Below are positions 42,445 through 50,814 of a DNA stretch of 64,000 nucleotides, piece by piece. Position 1 is the stretch's first letter; each line of letters begins with the position of its first letter. Below the pieces are notes generated by a model. That model searched no databases and was not told the DNA's origin. It saw only the letters and a program-made list of their open reading frames with translations. The DNA comes from Nocardioides sp. cx-173 (lineage in GTDB: Bacteria > Actinomycetota > Actinomycetes > Propionibacteriales > Nocardioidaceae), in assembly GCF_021117365.1 (NCBI RefSeq), contig NZ_CP088262.1:4280501-4344500 (forward strand). Direction: 5' to 3'. A program made the position numbers and the translations under genes.

Positions 42445-44456
42445 CCCCGTCGACGGAGTACCCACGCCTGCTGTCCCCGATCACGCTGGGCTCCCTGACG
42501 CTGCGCAACCGCGTGGTCATGGGCTCCATGCACACCGGGCTCGAGGACCGCCGGCGCGACCTCCCGGACCTCGCGGCGTACTTCGCCGCGCGCGCCCGCG
42601 GCGGCGTCGGGCTCATCGTCACCGGCGGCTACGCCCCGAACAAGCGCGGCTGGCTCAAGCCGCTGGCCTCCGAGATGACGACCCGGCTGCAGGCGATGCG
42701 GCACCGCGAGGTGACCTCCGCGGTGCACGAGGAGGGCGGCGCGATCGCGCTGCAGGTGCTGCACGCGGGCCGCTACGGCTACCACCCGCTCAGCGTCTCG
42801 GCCTCGTCGCGCAAGTCGCCCATCACGCCGTTCCGCCCGAGCGCGCTGTCGACGCGCGGCGTGGACCGGACCGCCACGGACTTCGCGCGCTCGGTCGCCC
42901 TGGCGGTGAAGGCGGGCTACGACGCCGTCGAGATCATGGGCTCCGAGGGCTACCTCATCAACCAGTTCCTGGCCGCGCGCACCAACGACCGGACGGACGC
43001 CTGGGGCGGTACGGCGGCGAAGCGGATGCGCTTCCCCGTCGAGGTCGTGCGCCGCGCGCGCGAGCTGGTCGGCGACGACCTGCCGATCGTCTACCGGATC
43101 TCGCTGCTCGACCTGGTCGAGGGCGGCCAGACCTGGGAGGAGGTGGTCGAGCTCGCCGGACTGCTGGAGGCGGCGGGAGTCACCGTGCTCAACACCGGCA
43201 TCGGATGGCACGAGGCCCGGGTGCCGACGATCATCACCCAGGTCCCGCGCGGCGCCTGGCGATCGGCGACCGCGCGCCTGAAGGGCGTGGTGTCGGTGCC
43301 GGTGTGCGCGTCCAACCGGATCAACACCCCCGAGCTCGCCGAGGAGATCCTGGCCGCGGGCGAGGCCGACCTGGTGTCGCTGGCCCGCCCCCTGCTCGCC
43401 GACCCGGACTTCGTGGCCAAGGCCGCGGCCGGCCGAGCCGACGAGATCAACACCTGCATCGCCTGCAACCAGGCCTGCCTCGACCACGTCTTCGTCAACC
43501 GCTTGGCCTCGTGCCTGGTCAACCCGCGCGCCTGCCGCGAGCTGACCCTCACGCTGGGCGCCACGCGGCGCGCCGCCTACGTAGCCGTCGTCGGCGCCGG
43601 TCCGGCCGGCCTCGCCGCCGCGGTCTCGGCCGCGGAGCGCGGCTTCGCGGTGACGCTGTTCGAGCGGTCGGCGGCGATCGGTGGGCAGTTCCGCCTGGCC
43701 ATGGCCGTGCCGGGCAAGGAGGACTTCGCCGACACCCTGCGCTACTACGCCCGCCGGCTGGAGGTGCTCGGGGTGGACGTGCGGCTGGGGGCCGCCGCGT
43801 CGCCCGATGACCTGGCGGCGTACGAGGAGGTGGTCGTGGCGACCGGGGTGGTGCCGCGGGTGCCATCGTTCCCCGGCGTCGATCACCCGAAGGTCGTGTC
43901 GTACGCCGACGTGCTCTCCGGCGCGGTCGTGCCGGGGCGGCGGGTGGCCGTCGTGGGGGCCGGCGGCATCGGCGTGGACGTGAGCGTCTGGCTCACCCAC
44001 GACCCGGCCGAGGGCCTCGACGAGTGGATGTCGCACTGGGGCGTGGGCGACCCGTCGCTGCACCCCGGCGGCCTGACCGAGCGCAAGCCGCGCACGCCGC
44101 TGCGCGAGGTGACGCTGATCCAGCGCAAGACCACCCCGATCGGCATCGGGCTGGGCAAGACGTCCGGCTGGGCGCACCGCGCCGTGCTCAAGCAGTCGGG
44201 GGTCGTGCAGGTCAGCGGCGCGACGTACGACCGGGTCGACGACGCCGGCCTGCACCTGAGCGTCGACGGCGTCGCCTCGGTGCTCGACGTCGACCACGTC
44301 GTGCTCTGTGCGGGCCAGGAGTCCGTGCGCGGGCTGTACGACGAGCTGGTCGCGGCCGGCGCCTCCGCGCACCTCATCGGCGGCGCCGACGTCGCCGCCG
44401 AGCTCGACGCCAAGCGCGCGATCGAGCAGGGGACGCGGGTGGCGGCGGCGCTGTGA
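42441..44456 (+). CDS. FMN/4Fe-4S/FAD enoate or 2,4-dienoyl-CoA reductase
   Basis: This is a 671-residue three-cofactor reductase. Residues 1-330 form the Old Yellow Enzyme TIM barrel (LLSPITLGSLTLRNRVVMGSM, HAGRYGYHP, GYLINQFLAARTNDRTDAWGG). The 4Fe-4S cluster ligands are C339, C342, C346 and C358 (CX2CX3CX11C). The FAD domain begins with VAVVGAGPAGLAAAVSA near 381, and a second dinucleotide loop, VAVVGAGGIGVDV, binds NADPH. It matches FadH-type 2,4-dienoyl-CoA reductases and related enoate reductases. An Arg/His-poor substrate loop does not settle the substrate. Coupling with PadR suggests induction by the substrate. Confidence 0.92.
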   Translation: MTPSTEYPRLLSPITLGSLTLRNRVVMGSMHTGLEDRRRDLPDLAAYFAARARGGVGLIVTGGYAPNKRGWLKPLASEMTTRLQAMRHREVTSAVHEEGGAIALQVLHAGRYGYHPLSVSASSRKSPITPFRPSALSTRGVDRTATDFARSVALAVKAGYDAVEIMGSEGYLINQFLAARTNDRTDAWGGTAAKRMRFPVEVVRRARELVGDDLPIVYRISLLDLVEGGQTWEEVVELAGLLEAAGVTVLNTGIGWHEARVPTIITQVPRGAWRSATARLKGVVSVPVCASNRINTPELAEEILAAGEADLVSLARPLLADPDFVAKAAAGRADEINTCIACNQACLDHVFVNRLASCLVNPRACRELTLTLGATRRAAYVAVVGAGPAGLAAAVSAAERGFAVTLFERSAAIGGQFRLAMAVPGKEDFADTLRYYARRLEVLGVDVRLGAAASPDDLAAYEEVVVATGVVPRVPSFPGVDHPKVVSYADVLSGAVVPGRRVAVVGAGGIGVDVSVWLTHDPAEGLDEWMSHWGVGDPSLHPGGLTERKPRTPLREVTLIQRKTTPIGIGLGKTSGWAHRAVLKQSGVVQVSGATYDRVDDAGLHLSVDGVASVLDVDHVVLCAGQESVRGLYDELVAAGASAHLIGGADVAAELDAKRAIEQGTRVAAAL

Positions 44457-44458
44457 GC

Positions 44459-44538
44459 GGGCTTGTAACTCACCGCTACGACCTCTGTCATGCCCTTACA
44501 AGGGTGCGCTGGATGCACCAACGGTGAGTTACAAGCCC
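44459..44538. repeat. 80-bp inverted-repeat element with nested hairpin
   Basis: Perfect 17-base arms GGGCTTGTAACTCACCG and CGGTGAGTTACAAGCCC enclose 46 bases. The loop contains its own small hairpin, CCCTT-AC-AAGGG. It begins three bases after the reductase stop codon and ends just before the -10 box of the next gene. It could be a terminator or a small miniature inverted-repeat element. Confidence 0.75.
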
Positions 44539-44544
44539 GGCGGC

Positions 44545-44550
44545 TACCGT
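44545..44550 (+). promoter_or_regulatory. Leaderless -10 box (TACCGT)
   Basis: TACCGT, seven bases, then the ATG of the PLP enzyme. No ribosome binding site fits in the gap. Confidence 0.5.
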
Positions 44551-44557
44551 CGGCCGC

Positions 44558-45709
44558 ATGATCCGAGACTTCACCGACGACGAGGCGCGACGGGCGCTGG
44601 TGCTCAAGTGGGGGACCGTTGAGCGTGACGTGATCCCGGCGTGGGTGGCGGAGATGGACTACGCGCTGGCGCCGCCGGTGGCGCAGGCGCTGAGCGAGGC
44701 GGTGGCGCGCGGGGTGACCGGCTACCCGCCGTTCGAGATGGGCGGCGAGCTCGGCCGGGCGTACGCCGGGTGGGCGCGGCGGCAGTTCGGGAGCGAGGTC
44801 GACCCGGAGCTGGTGATCCCGACGGTGGACGTGACGGCCGGGGTGCGGGTCGCCCTGGACGTGCTCTCCGACCCCGGTCCGATGGTGATGCCGGGACCGG
44901 CGTACGCGCCGCAGCTGGAGGTGGCGCAAGTGACCGGACGGGAGCGGGTCGACCTGCTGCTCGACCCCGACGCCGAGCGCGCCGAGCTGGACCTGGACCG
45001 GCTGGACCGGCTGTTCGCCGACGGAGCGCGCACCCTGCTGCTGACCCAGCCGCACAACCCGTGGGGACGGGCCTTCAGCCGCGCCGAGCTGGAGGGGGTC
45101 CGCGACGTCGTCGTACGGCACGGGGCGCGGGTGATCTCCGACGAGATCCACGCCCCGCTGGTGCTCGAGGGCGCCGAGCACGTCTCCTACCTCTCCATCG
45201 ACGGCACCGCCGACCACGCGGTGGCGGTGGTCGCCGCGTCGAAGGCGTTCAACACCGCCGGCCTGCGGTGCGCCCAGATCGTCAGCGCCGACCGCGCGAC
45301 CCACGAGCGGCTCGTGGACGTGCCGCTGGTGCGCAACGACTCGTGGTCGCCGCTCGGCGTGATCGCCGCGGTCGCCGCCTACACCGACGGCGACGCGTGG
45401 CTCGACGCCCTGCGCGCGCGGCTGTCGGCCCAGCGCGACCTGCTCCGCGTCCTGCTCGCCGAGCAGCTGCCGGCGGCCCGGATGCGGCCGCTCGAGGCGA
45501 CGTACCTCGCCTGGCTGGACCTGCGCGCCTACGGCCACGACGACCCCGCCGCCGTCGCGCTCGAGCGCGGGCGGGTGCGGTTGGCGCCGGGCCACGACTA
45601 CCAGCCGGGTCTCGGCGGGCACGTGCGGCTCAACATCGCCACGTCCCCCGAGCGGCTGACCCTGATCGTCCAGCGCCTCGCCGAGGCGCTGGGAGAGCCC
45701 GCCTCATAG
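44558..45709 (+). CDS. PLP-dependent aminotransferase, MalY/PatB C-S lyase type
   Basis: This is a 383-residue fold-type I PLP enzyme. VIPAWVAEMDYALAPPVAQAL and GYPPFEMGGEL are typical of the MalY/PatB group. QPHNPWGRAFSRAEL and ISDEIHAPLVL bind the cofactor ring, and VVAASKAFNTAGLRCAQIV carries the Schiff-base Lys229. Members are cystathionine beta-lyases or other C-S lyases releasing a thiol, pyruvate and ammonia. Its relation to the surface-glycan genes that follow is unclear. Its stop codon TAG is part of the next gene's -10 box. Confidence 0.9.
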   Translation: MIRDFTDDEARRALVLKWGTVERDVIPAWVAEMDYALAPPVAQALSEAVARGVTGYPPFEMGGELGRAYAGWARRQFGSEVDPELVIPTVDVTAGVRVALDVLSDPGPMVMPGPAYAPQLEVAQVTGRERVDLLLDPDAERAELDLDRLDRLFADGARTLLLTQPHNPWGRAFSRAELEGVRDVVVRHGARVISDEIHAPLVLEGAEHVSYLSIDGTADHAVAVVAASKAFNTAGLRCAQIVSADRATHERLVDVPLVRNDSWSPLGVIAAVAAYTDGDAWLDALRARLSAQRDLLRVLLAEQLPAARMRPLEATYLAWLDLRAYGHDDPAAVALERGRVRLAPGHDYQPGLGGHVRLNIATSPERLTLIVQRLAEALGEPAS

Positions 45710-45712
45710 ACT
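45707..45712 (+). promoter_or_regulatory. Leaderless -10 box (TAGACT) overlapping a stop codon
   Basis: The TAG stop of the PLP enzyme is the first half of TAGACT. Seven bases later comes the GTG of the UDP-glucose dehydrogenase gene. Confidence 0.55.
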
Positions 45713-45719
45713 CCGAGCC

Positions 45720-47033
45720 GTGAAGATCACGGTGATCGGCTGCGGCTACCTCGGCGCCACCCACGCGGCCTGCATGGCCGAGCTCGGCTACGACGTCCTC
45801 GGCGTCGAGGTCGACGACCGCAAGCGCGAGCTGCTCGCCGCCGGCGAGGTGCCGATGTACGAGCCCGGGCTCGCCGACCTGCTCTCCACCCACGTCGCCT
45901 CCGGCCGGCTGCGCTTCACCGACTCCCTCGAGGAGGCCGCCGCCTTCGCCGACCTGCACTTCGTCTGCGTCGGCACCCCCCAGCTGCCGTCCAGCATGGG
46001 CGCCGACGTCTCCTACGTGGAGGCCGCGATCGCCGGGCTGGCGCCGCACCTGACCCGACCGTCGTACGTCGTCGGCAAGTCGACCGTGCCGGTCGGCACC
46101 GCCGCGCGGATGTCGGCCCTGCTCGCCGAGCTGGCACCGGTCGGCGCCGAGGCGGAGCTGGTGTGGAACCCCGAGTTCCTGCGCGAGGGCTTCGCGGTCA
46201 AGGACACGCTGGAGCCCGACCGGGTCGTGCTCGGCGTCACCAGCGAGCGCTCGGAGAAGGTCCTGCGCGACTTCTACGCGCCGATCCTCGAGCGCGGCAC
46301 CCCGCTCGTCGTGACCGACTACGCCACCGCCGAGCTCGTCAAGGTCTCGGCCAACGCGTTCCTCGCCACCAAGATCTCCTTCATCAACGCGGTCTCCGAG
46401 GTGTGCGAGGCGGCCGGCGCCGACGTCGTGGACCTGGCCGACGCGATCGGGTACGACGTGCGGATCGGTCGCCGCTTCCTCAACGCCGGTATCGGCTTCG
46501 GCGGCGGCTGCCTGCCCAAGGACATCCGTGCCTTCGTGCACCGGGCCGGGGAGCTCGGCGTGGAGGACGCGATGTCGTTCCTGCGCCAGGTCGACGACAT
46601 CAACCAGCGCCAGCGCTCGCGCGTCGCCGAGATCGCCGAGGGGATGCTGGGTGGCAGCGTCGCCCGGTCCCGGATCGCGGTCTGGGGCGCGGCCTTCAAG
46701 CCCGACAGCGACGACGTCCGCGACTCCCCCGCGCTGTCCATCGCCGGCAAGCTGCATCTGCGCGGCGCCGACGTCACCGTCTACGACCCGCAGGCCAACG
46801 AGACCGCCCGCGCGGCCTTCCCTACGCTCGGTTACGCTGGCTCCGCCGTCGACGCCGCCCGCGACGCCGACCTGGTGCTGCACCTCACCGAGTGGCCGGA
46901 GTTCCGCACCGTCGACCTCGCCGAGGTCGGCGGCGTCGTACGCCGCAAGCAGATCCTCGACGGCCGCAACCTGCTCGACCTCGACGCCTGGCGCGAGGCC
47001 GGCTGGACCGCCCGCGGGCTCGGCCGGCACTGA
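45720..47033 (+). CDS. UDP-glucose 6-dehydrogenase
   Basis: This 437-residue enzyme oxidises UDP-glucose (or a related UDP-sugar) twice to the uronic acid with NAD. The NAD loop is VIGCGYLGATHAACMAELGYDVLGVEVD. The catalytic Cys264 is in GIGFGGGCLPKDIRAF, and WNPEFLREGFAVKD is a family block. The C-terminal UDP-binding domain begins with WGAAFKPDSDDVRDSPAL. UDP-glucuronate would feed the surface-glycan genes on the opposite strand. The start is a GTG seven bases after a TAGACT box. Two palindromes follow the stop. Confidence 0.93.
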   Translation: MKITVIGCGYLGATHAACMAELGYDVLGVEVDDRKRELLAAGEVPMYEPGLADLLSTHVASGRLRFTDSLEEAAAFADLHFVCVGTPQLPSSMGADVSYVEAAIAGLAPHLTRPSYVVGKSTVPVGTAARMSALLAELAPVGAEAELVWNPEFLREGFAVKDTLEPDRVVLGVTSERSEKVLRDFYAPILERGTPLVVTDYATAELVKVSANAFLATKISFINAVSEVCEAAGADVVDLADAIGYDVRIGRRFLNAGIGFGGGCLPKDIRAFVHRAGELGVEDAMSFLRQVDDINQRQRSRVAEIAEGMLGGSVARSRIAVWGAAFKPDSDDVRDSPALSIAGKLHLRGADVTVYDPQANETARAAFPTLGYAGSAVDAARDADLVLHLTEWPEFRTVDLAEVGGVVRRKQILDGRNLLDLDAWREAGWTARGLGRH

Positions 47034-47086
47034 GCCCGGAGGTGTCCGGCGCGCCGGAATGCCTTACTTCGCGCGCGTGTCTGGCG

Positions 47087-47114
47087 CTTGTCAGGGGTTG
47101 CAACCCCTGACAAG
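47087..47114. terminator. 28-bp perfect palindrome between convergent genes
   Basis: CTTGTCAGGGGTTG is followed directly by its reverse complement CAACCCCTGACAAG, with no unpaired spacer in the DNA. As RNA the central four bases would form the loop. It separates the UDP-glucose dehydrogenase gene from the convergent glycosyltransferase. Confidence 0.75.
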
Positions 47115-47121
47115 TGCAGGC

Positions 47122-47141
47122 ATACCCGGCTGACCGGGTAT
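47122..47141. terminator. Second hairpin of the convergent gap
   Basis: ATACCCGG and CCGGGTAT enclose CTGA. It lies seven bases after the 28-bp palindrome and 11 bases before the stop of the minus-strand glycosyltransferase, so it can serve that gene. Confidence 0.65.
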
Positions 47142-47151
47142 TCATCCCGGC

Positions 47152-48777
47152 CTACGGCACGTCGGCGGCGTCGGCCTCGAGCAGCCGGGAGGGGCGGAAG
47201 CCGGGCCAGGTGCGCTCGACGTGGGCCGGGTCGAGCAGGTAGTCGAGGTCGGCCTGCCAGGTGTGGCCGGTGGCGTTGCGGCGCAGGACGTAGCCCAGGC
47301 CGTGGGTGCGGTAGACCGCCGCGCCGGAGCGCAGCACCGCGTCGAGGAGCTGGGCGTCGACGAACTTGCGCACCGAGCGGAAGCCGCCGACCTCGCGCAG
47401 CAGGCCGCGCTCGATGAGCATCGTGCCGCCGGCCACGAACACGGCGTACAGCTCGCTGGGATAGCCGCGCTTGACCGTCAGGTCCGGCTCGGCGAGGTAG
47501 TGCAGCTCCGACTGGGTGCCGACGAGCTGGGCGCCGCTGTAGGCGCGGGCCCGCAGCAGGTCGGCGACCAGGTCGGGGGCGTACCAGTCGTCGTCGTCCA
47601 TCTTGAGCACCAGGTCGCCCGAGGCGGCGTCGCTCGCCGCGGCCAGTACGTCGCCGAACACCGTCTGCGCCGTCGCCGGCACGATCTGCAGCGCGATCGA
47701 CGCCGGCAGCAGGTCCCGGACCCGCGCCGGGTCCGGTGCGAAGCCGTGCGGCGCGAGCACCAGCTCCAGCGACTCCACGCCCCGCTGCCGCGCGACCTGG
47801 CGCAGCGCGAAGTCCAGCATCTCCGGGCGCCGCGTCGCGAGCACCACGCTGACGCTCCCCCGCCCCGCCACGCGTACGTCGGCCAGGTCGCCGACGGCCC
47901 GCCGCCAGGCGAAGGTGGAGAAGGTGTCGAGTGCGGCGCGGCGCAGCACCAGGCTGTGCTCCTCGCGCGCGAGCGGATCGGTGAGGTCGACCGGTGCCGC
48001 GACGGCCGCGGCGACCTCGTCACCGAGGACCGGGGCGGCCACGTCCCCCACGAGCGGCACCCCCGCCATCGCGAGCCCGGCGACGACCGCCGGCGCGTCG
48101 ACGTCGACCCGTACGCCGGCGGCCGGCCGCAGGGAGGCCACCAGCGCCTCGGTCGGACCGTCGCGCAGGTCGAGCGACGACAGCGCGACGACCGGGCCGG
48201 CGGCGCGGGGGTCGAAGCCGATCGGGTTGAGGACGCGCTCGTCGAGCGGCCCGAGGGACACCGGCCCCGGCACCTCCCGCAGCGTGACCGGCGTACGGCC
48301 GGTGACCTCGGAGGGCTCCGCGGGGTCGGGGGCGCCGGGCAGCAGCACGTCGGCCGGCACCTTCTCCGACACCACGTCCAGGGGTGAGACCCGCAGCCCG
48401 CGACCACCGGCGACCTCCGACCACACCGACTGGCGCCCGGCCTCCCGGACGACGTCGGCCACCTCGGCCCGGCGCTCGAAGCGCAGCGTGGTGAACCACC
48501 CGTCGCCGGCGGGGCGCGCGTGCAGTCCGAGGAGGCCCGGCCACTCCGGCTTCGGCACGAGCGCGAGCGGCGCCGAGGCCGCCGCGACGTAGACGCCGAC
48601 GAAGCCCGAGCGCAGCCCGGCGGGCAGGAGCAACCGGCGCAGCGCGGCGCGGTCGGCCACCGCCACCAGGACCCGGTCGTAGCGGCCCGCCTCGGCCGGA
48701 GCCGATGTCGAGGTCACCGTCAGCGCACCCGCGGCCGCGTCCAGGAACTGCCGGACCGGCGGCGGCAGCTCAGACAT
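47152..48777 (-). CDS. Glycosyltransferase (GT-A/GT2-like C-terminal domain)
   Basis: This is a 541-residue protein. The C-terminal ~230 residues form a GT-A glycosyltransferase: VSVVLATRRPEMLDFALRQV (nucleotide-sugar binding start), LVLKMDDDDWYAPDLVADLL with the metal-binding DDD, and GGTMLIERGLLREVGGF. The N-terminal ~310 residues resemble nothing I can name; they look like a Val/Ala-rich alpha/beta domain that may bind the acceptor or a partner. AGGAGC-like bases are absent. The ATG overlaps the stop of the GT2 gene by eight bases. It belongs to a block with a second glycosyltransferase and sulfotransferases. Confidence 0.85.
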   Translation of the reverse strand: MSELPPPVRQFLDAAAGALTVTSTSAPAEAGRYDRVLVAVADRAALRRLLLPAGLRSGFVGVYVAAASAPLALVPKPEWPGLLGLHARPAGDGWFTTLRFERRAEVADVVREAGRQSVWSEVAGGRGLRVSPLDVVSEKVPADVLLPGAPDPAEPSEVTGRTPVTLREVPGPVSLGPLDERVLNPIGFDPRAAGPVVALSSLDLRDGPTEALVASLRPAAGVRVDVDAPAVVAGLAMAGVPLVGDVAAPVLGDEVAAAVAAPVDLTDPLAREEHSLVLRRAALDTFSTFAWRRAVGDLADVRVAGRGSVSVVLATRRPEMLDFALRQVARQRGVESLELVLAPHGFAPDPARVRDLLPASIALQIVPATAQTVFGDVLAAASDAASGDLVLKMDDDDWYAPDLVADLLRARAYSGAQLVGTQSELHYLAEPDLTVKRGYPSELYAVFVAGGTMLIERGLLREVGGFRSVRKFVDAQLLDAVLRSGAAVYRTHGLGYVLRRNATGHTWQADLDYLLDPAHVERTWPGFRPSRLLEADAADVP

Positions 48778-49690
48778 CGATCCGACCCGGCCGCTGGACG
48801 AGCGGGCGTGGCGCGTGCGGCAGCCAGGTCTGCGTGACGTGGTCGACGATGTGCACACCCGGGGGCGCCTCGATGCGGTGCAGGCCCGGCACCCGATCGC
48901 CGCGGCCCTCCTGCAGCGCGCGGTAGACCTCGATCTCGCGCGCCTTGCGCGGCGCGCGCGAGAAGTCCAGGTCGTCGAGGTTGGTCCAATGCGCGAACTC
49001 GTCGGCGTCGAGCCACTTCAGCTCGACGCACAGACCCTCGGGGGCGACGATCCGCTCCGAGGCGCTGGGAAACTCCCGCACCTCCCACTCGAAGGCCTTG
49101 ACGAAGGTGAACTCCGGGCCCATCGGGTAGACCCACGGCTCCAGGAAGCGGTAGCCGAGGTCGATCCACGCCACCGACTCGCTCTCGATCGACAGCGGGT
49201 GCCGCGGGATCGCCACGACGGCGTTGGAGTCCTCGAGCTGCCAGGACAGGTCCGCGAGCAGCCCGACGCCCTCGCGGGTGAGCACCATGTCGCCGTCCCA
49301 CTTCATCGAGTAGCCGGTGCGGACGTGGGAGAACGACCAGTTGTAGAAGTGGGTCAGCGAGTGCACCGAGTCGGGCGGCGTCGCGAGGTGCTCGGCGCCG
49401 GCGCGGCTGACCCGGAAGGGGTACGTCGTCACGGTGAGCCGCTCGCTCGCGCCGACCTCGGCCGCGACCCGCGCGGCCACCTCGGGGGTGCCGTCGTCGG
49501 AGAGGTTGTCCACGACGACGACCTGCTGCACGGCCTCGAGCATCGGCGGCAGCACCCACGGCAGGTTGCGGGCCTCGTTCTTCACCCGGAACACGCATGT
49601 CAGCCCGGGCGCCAGCGCCCCCTCCTGCCACGCCCACCGGACGTCGTACTCCGCGATCCCTTCGAGGCAGGGGATGTCGGGGACCGTCAT
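48770..49690 (-). CDS. Family 2 glycosyltransferase
   Basis: This is a 306-residue GT-A enzyme. TCVFRVKNEARNLPWVLPPML and VVVVDNLSDDGTPEVAARVAAEVG are the nucleotide-binding start. SMKWDGDMVLTREGVGLL contains the DxD-type metal site (DGDM). The rest is unusual in its large aromatic and acidic content, and there is no membrane segment. GTA enzymes of this kind decorate cell-surface or capsular glycans, or modify proteins. The start ATG overlaps the sulfotransferase stop (ATGA), so the two are coupled and presumably act in one pathway. Confidence 0.85.
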   Translation of the reverse strand: MTVPDIPCLEGIAEYDVRWAWQEGALAPGLTCVFRVKNEARNLPWVLPPMLEAVQQVVVVDNLSDDGTPEVAARVAAEVGASERLTVTTYPFRVSRAGAEHLATPPDSVHSLTHFYNWSFSHVRTGYSMKWDGDMVLTREGVGLLADLSWQLEDSNAVVAIPRHPLSIESESVAWIDLGYRFLEPWVYPMGPEFTFVKAFEWEVREFPSASERIVAPEGLCVELKWLDADEFAHWTNLDDLDFSRAPRKAREIEVYRALQEGRGDRVPGLHRIEAPPGVHIVDHVTQTWLPHAPRPLVQRPGRIDV

Positions 49691-50742
49691 CGCGCGCGGC
49701 CGAGCGCCCGGCGCAGGCCACGGCGGGCGCTCGCGGGCACCATCGCCCGCACGCCGTGGGGCACGCGGTCGACGCCGCGCCGCACGACCGAGGCCGGCAT
49801 CGGCTGCTGGGCGAGGCCCTCGCGGTGGGCGGCCAGTGCCGACGACTGCGCGACGGCCTCGGCCTCGTCGTAGAAGTCGGCGTACGCCGCCCGCAGCTCG
49901 TCGAGCGCCGCGTGCCGGTCGGGGGTGTCCCCGTCCGGGTCGGCGAGGCCGTCGAGGTGGCGCCACGACTCCTCCGCGAGCTCGCGCAGCCGGGCCGGCA
50001 CCTCGACGTCGTCCCAGGTGAGCTGGACGCGGCGCAGGCTGGGGTCGATGAACGCGTGCACCGCCCGGATGTCGTTGGCCGAGGCGGACTTGACCGCGTC
50101 GAGGTCGAAGGCCTGCCCGACGGCGTTGACCGGGACGGTCCAGTCGGTGAGCAGGTCGTGGTAGCGGACGAAGGCACGCGCCGAGCCGCGGGTGGCGCGC
50201 TCGGTGTGGAGCATCATGTTCACCCAGGCGGCGGTCCGGTTGACCTCGCCGAACTTCGACGCGTAGTAGCGCTGCTTGCTCCCCACTACCTCGGTGACCG
50301 GGCGCAGCATGGTGACGTAGGCCGGCGTCGCGTCGCAGCGCATCGCGGCCGAGCGCCACAGCCCGAGGAACCACGCCAGCCGCGGGTCCTTGATGACCAG
50401 CTCGGCGCCGCCCTCGGCGAACTGCGACTCCAGCCACTCGTGCAGCCGGGCGCGCAGCGGCTCGAGGTTGGTCAGCTTGCCCGCCTCGAACCACGCCGCG
50501 GGTCGCGAGTCGGAGACCTGGACGTTGCAGCGCTGCAGCAGCTCGTCGTGGAACTCCACGACCCACTGCGGCTCGCCGAAGCCCTTCGGGTTGGTCTCGT
50601 CGGCGTCGACCTCGGGCTGCGGGACGTGCATGCCGAGGGTCTGCAGGGTGCCGGACATGGTGCTGGTGCCGCTGCGGCCCGAGCCGACGACGAAGACCAC
50701 GCGACGCTTGACCGGCAGTGTCTCGTGGGAGGTGGCCGACAT
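49687..50742 (-). CDS. Sulfotransferase family protein
   Basis: This is a 351-residue PAPS-dependent sulfotransferase. The 5'-phosphosulfate-binding loop is VVFVVGSGRSGTSTMSGTL near residue 16, and the 3'-phosphate-binding stretch is near YVTMLRPVTEVVGSKQRYY, with the conserved Arg-Pro and Ser. The rest is helical with a C-terminal Arg-rich tail (RRGLRRALGRAR), possibly for membrane association. It probably sulfates a sugar on the envelope. The ATG follows a TAGCAT box by seven bases; an ATG three codons upstream overlaps the box and is less likely. Confidence 0.88.
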   Translation of the reverse strand: MSATSHETLPVKRRVVFVVGSGRSGTSTMSGTLQTLGMHVPQPEVDADETNPKGFGEPQWVVEFHDELLQRCNVQVSDSRPAAWFEAGKLTNLEPLRARLHEWLESQFAEGGAELVIKDPRLAWFLGLWRSAAMRCDATPAYVTMLRPVTEVVGSKQRYYASKFGEVNRTAAWVNMMLHTERATRGSARAFVRYHDLLTDWTVPVNAVGQAFDLDAVKSASANDIRAVHAFIDPSLRRVQLTWDDVEVPARLRELAEESWRHLDGLADPDGDTPDRHAALDELRAAYADFYDEAEAVAQSSALAAHREGLAQQPMPASVVRRGVDRVPHGVRAMVPASARRGLRRALGRAR

Positions 50743-50749
50743 GGGCGTC

Positions 50750-50755
50750 ATGCTA
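50750..50755 (-). promoter_or_regulatory. Leaderless -10 box (TAGCAT) of the sulfotransferase-glycosyltransferase operon
   Basis: On the minus strand TAGCAT, seven bases, then the ATG that starts the MSATSHE protein. It would drive the three-gene glycan operon. Confidence 0.5.
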
Positions 50756-50802
50756 CGGCTCGGCCACGTCGCCGGGGCTCCGGCCCCGCGGCGGCGCACC
50801 CC

Positions 50803-50808
50803 TAGGAT
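50803..50808 (+). promoter_or_regulatory. Leaderless -10 box (TAGGAT) of the second sulfotransferase
   Basis: TAGGAT, six bases (CGGCCC), then the GTG start. It lies only about 50 bases from the divergent promoter of the other sulfotransferase gene. Confidence 0.5.
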
Positions 50809-50814
50809 CGGCCC

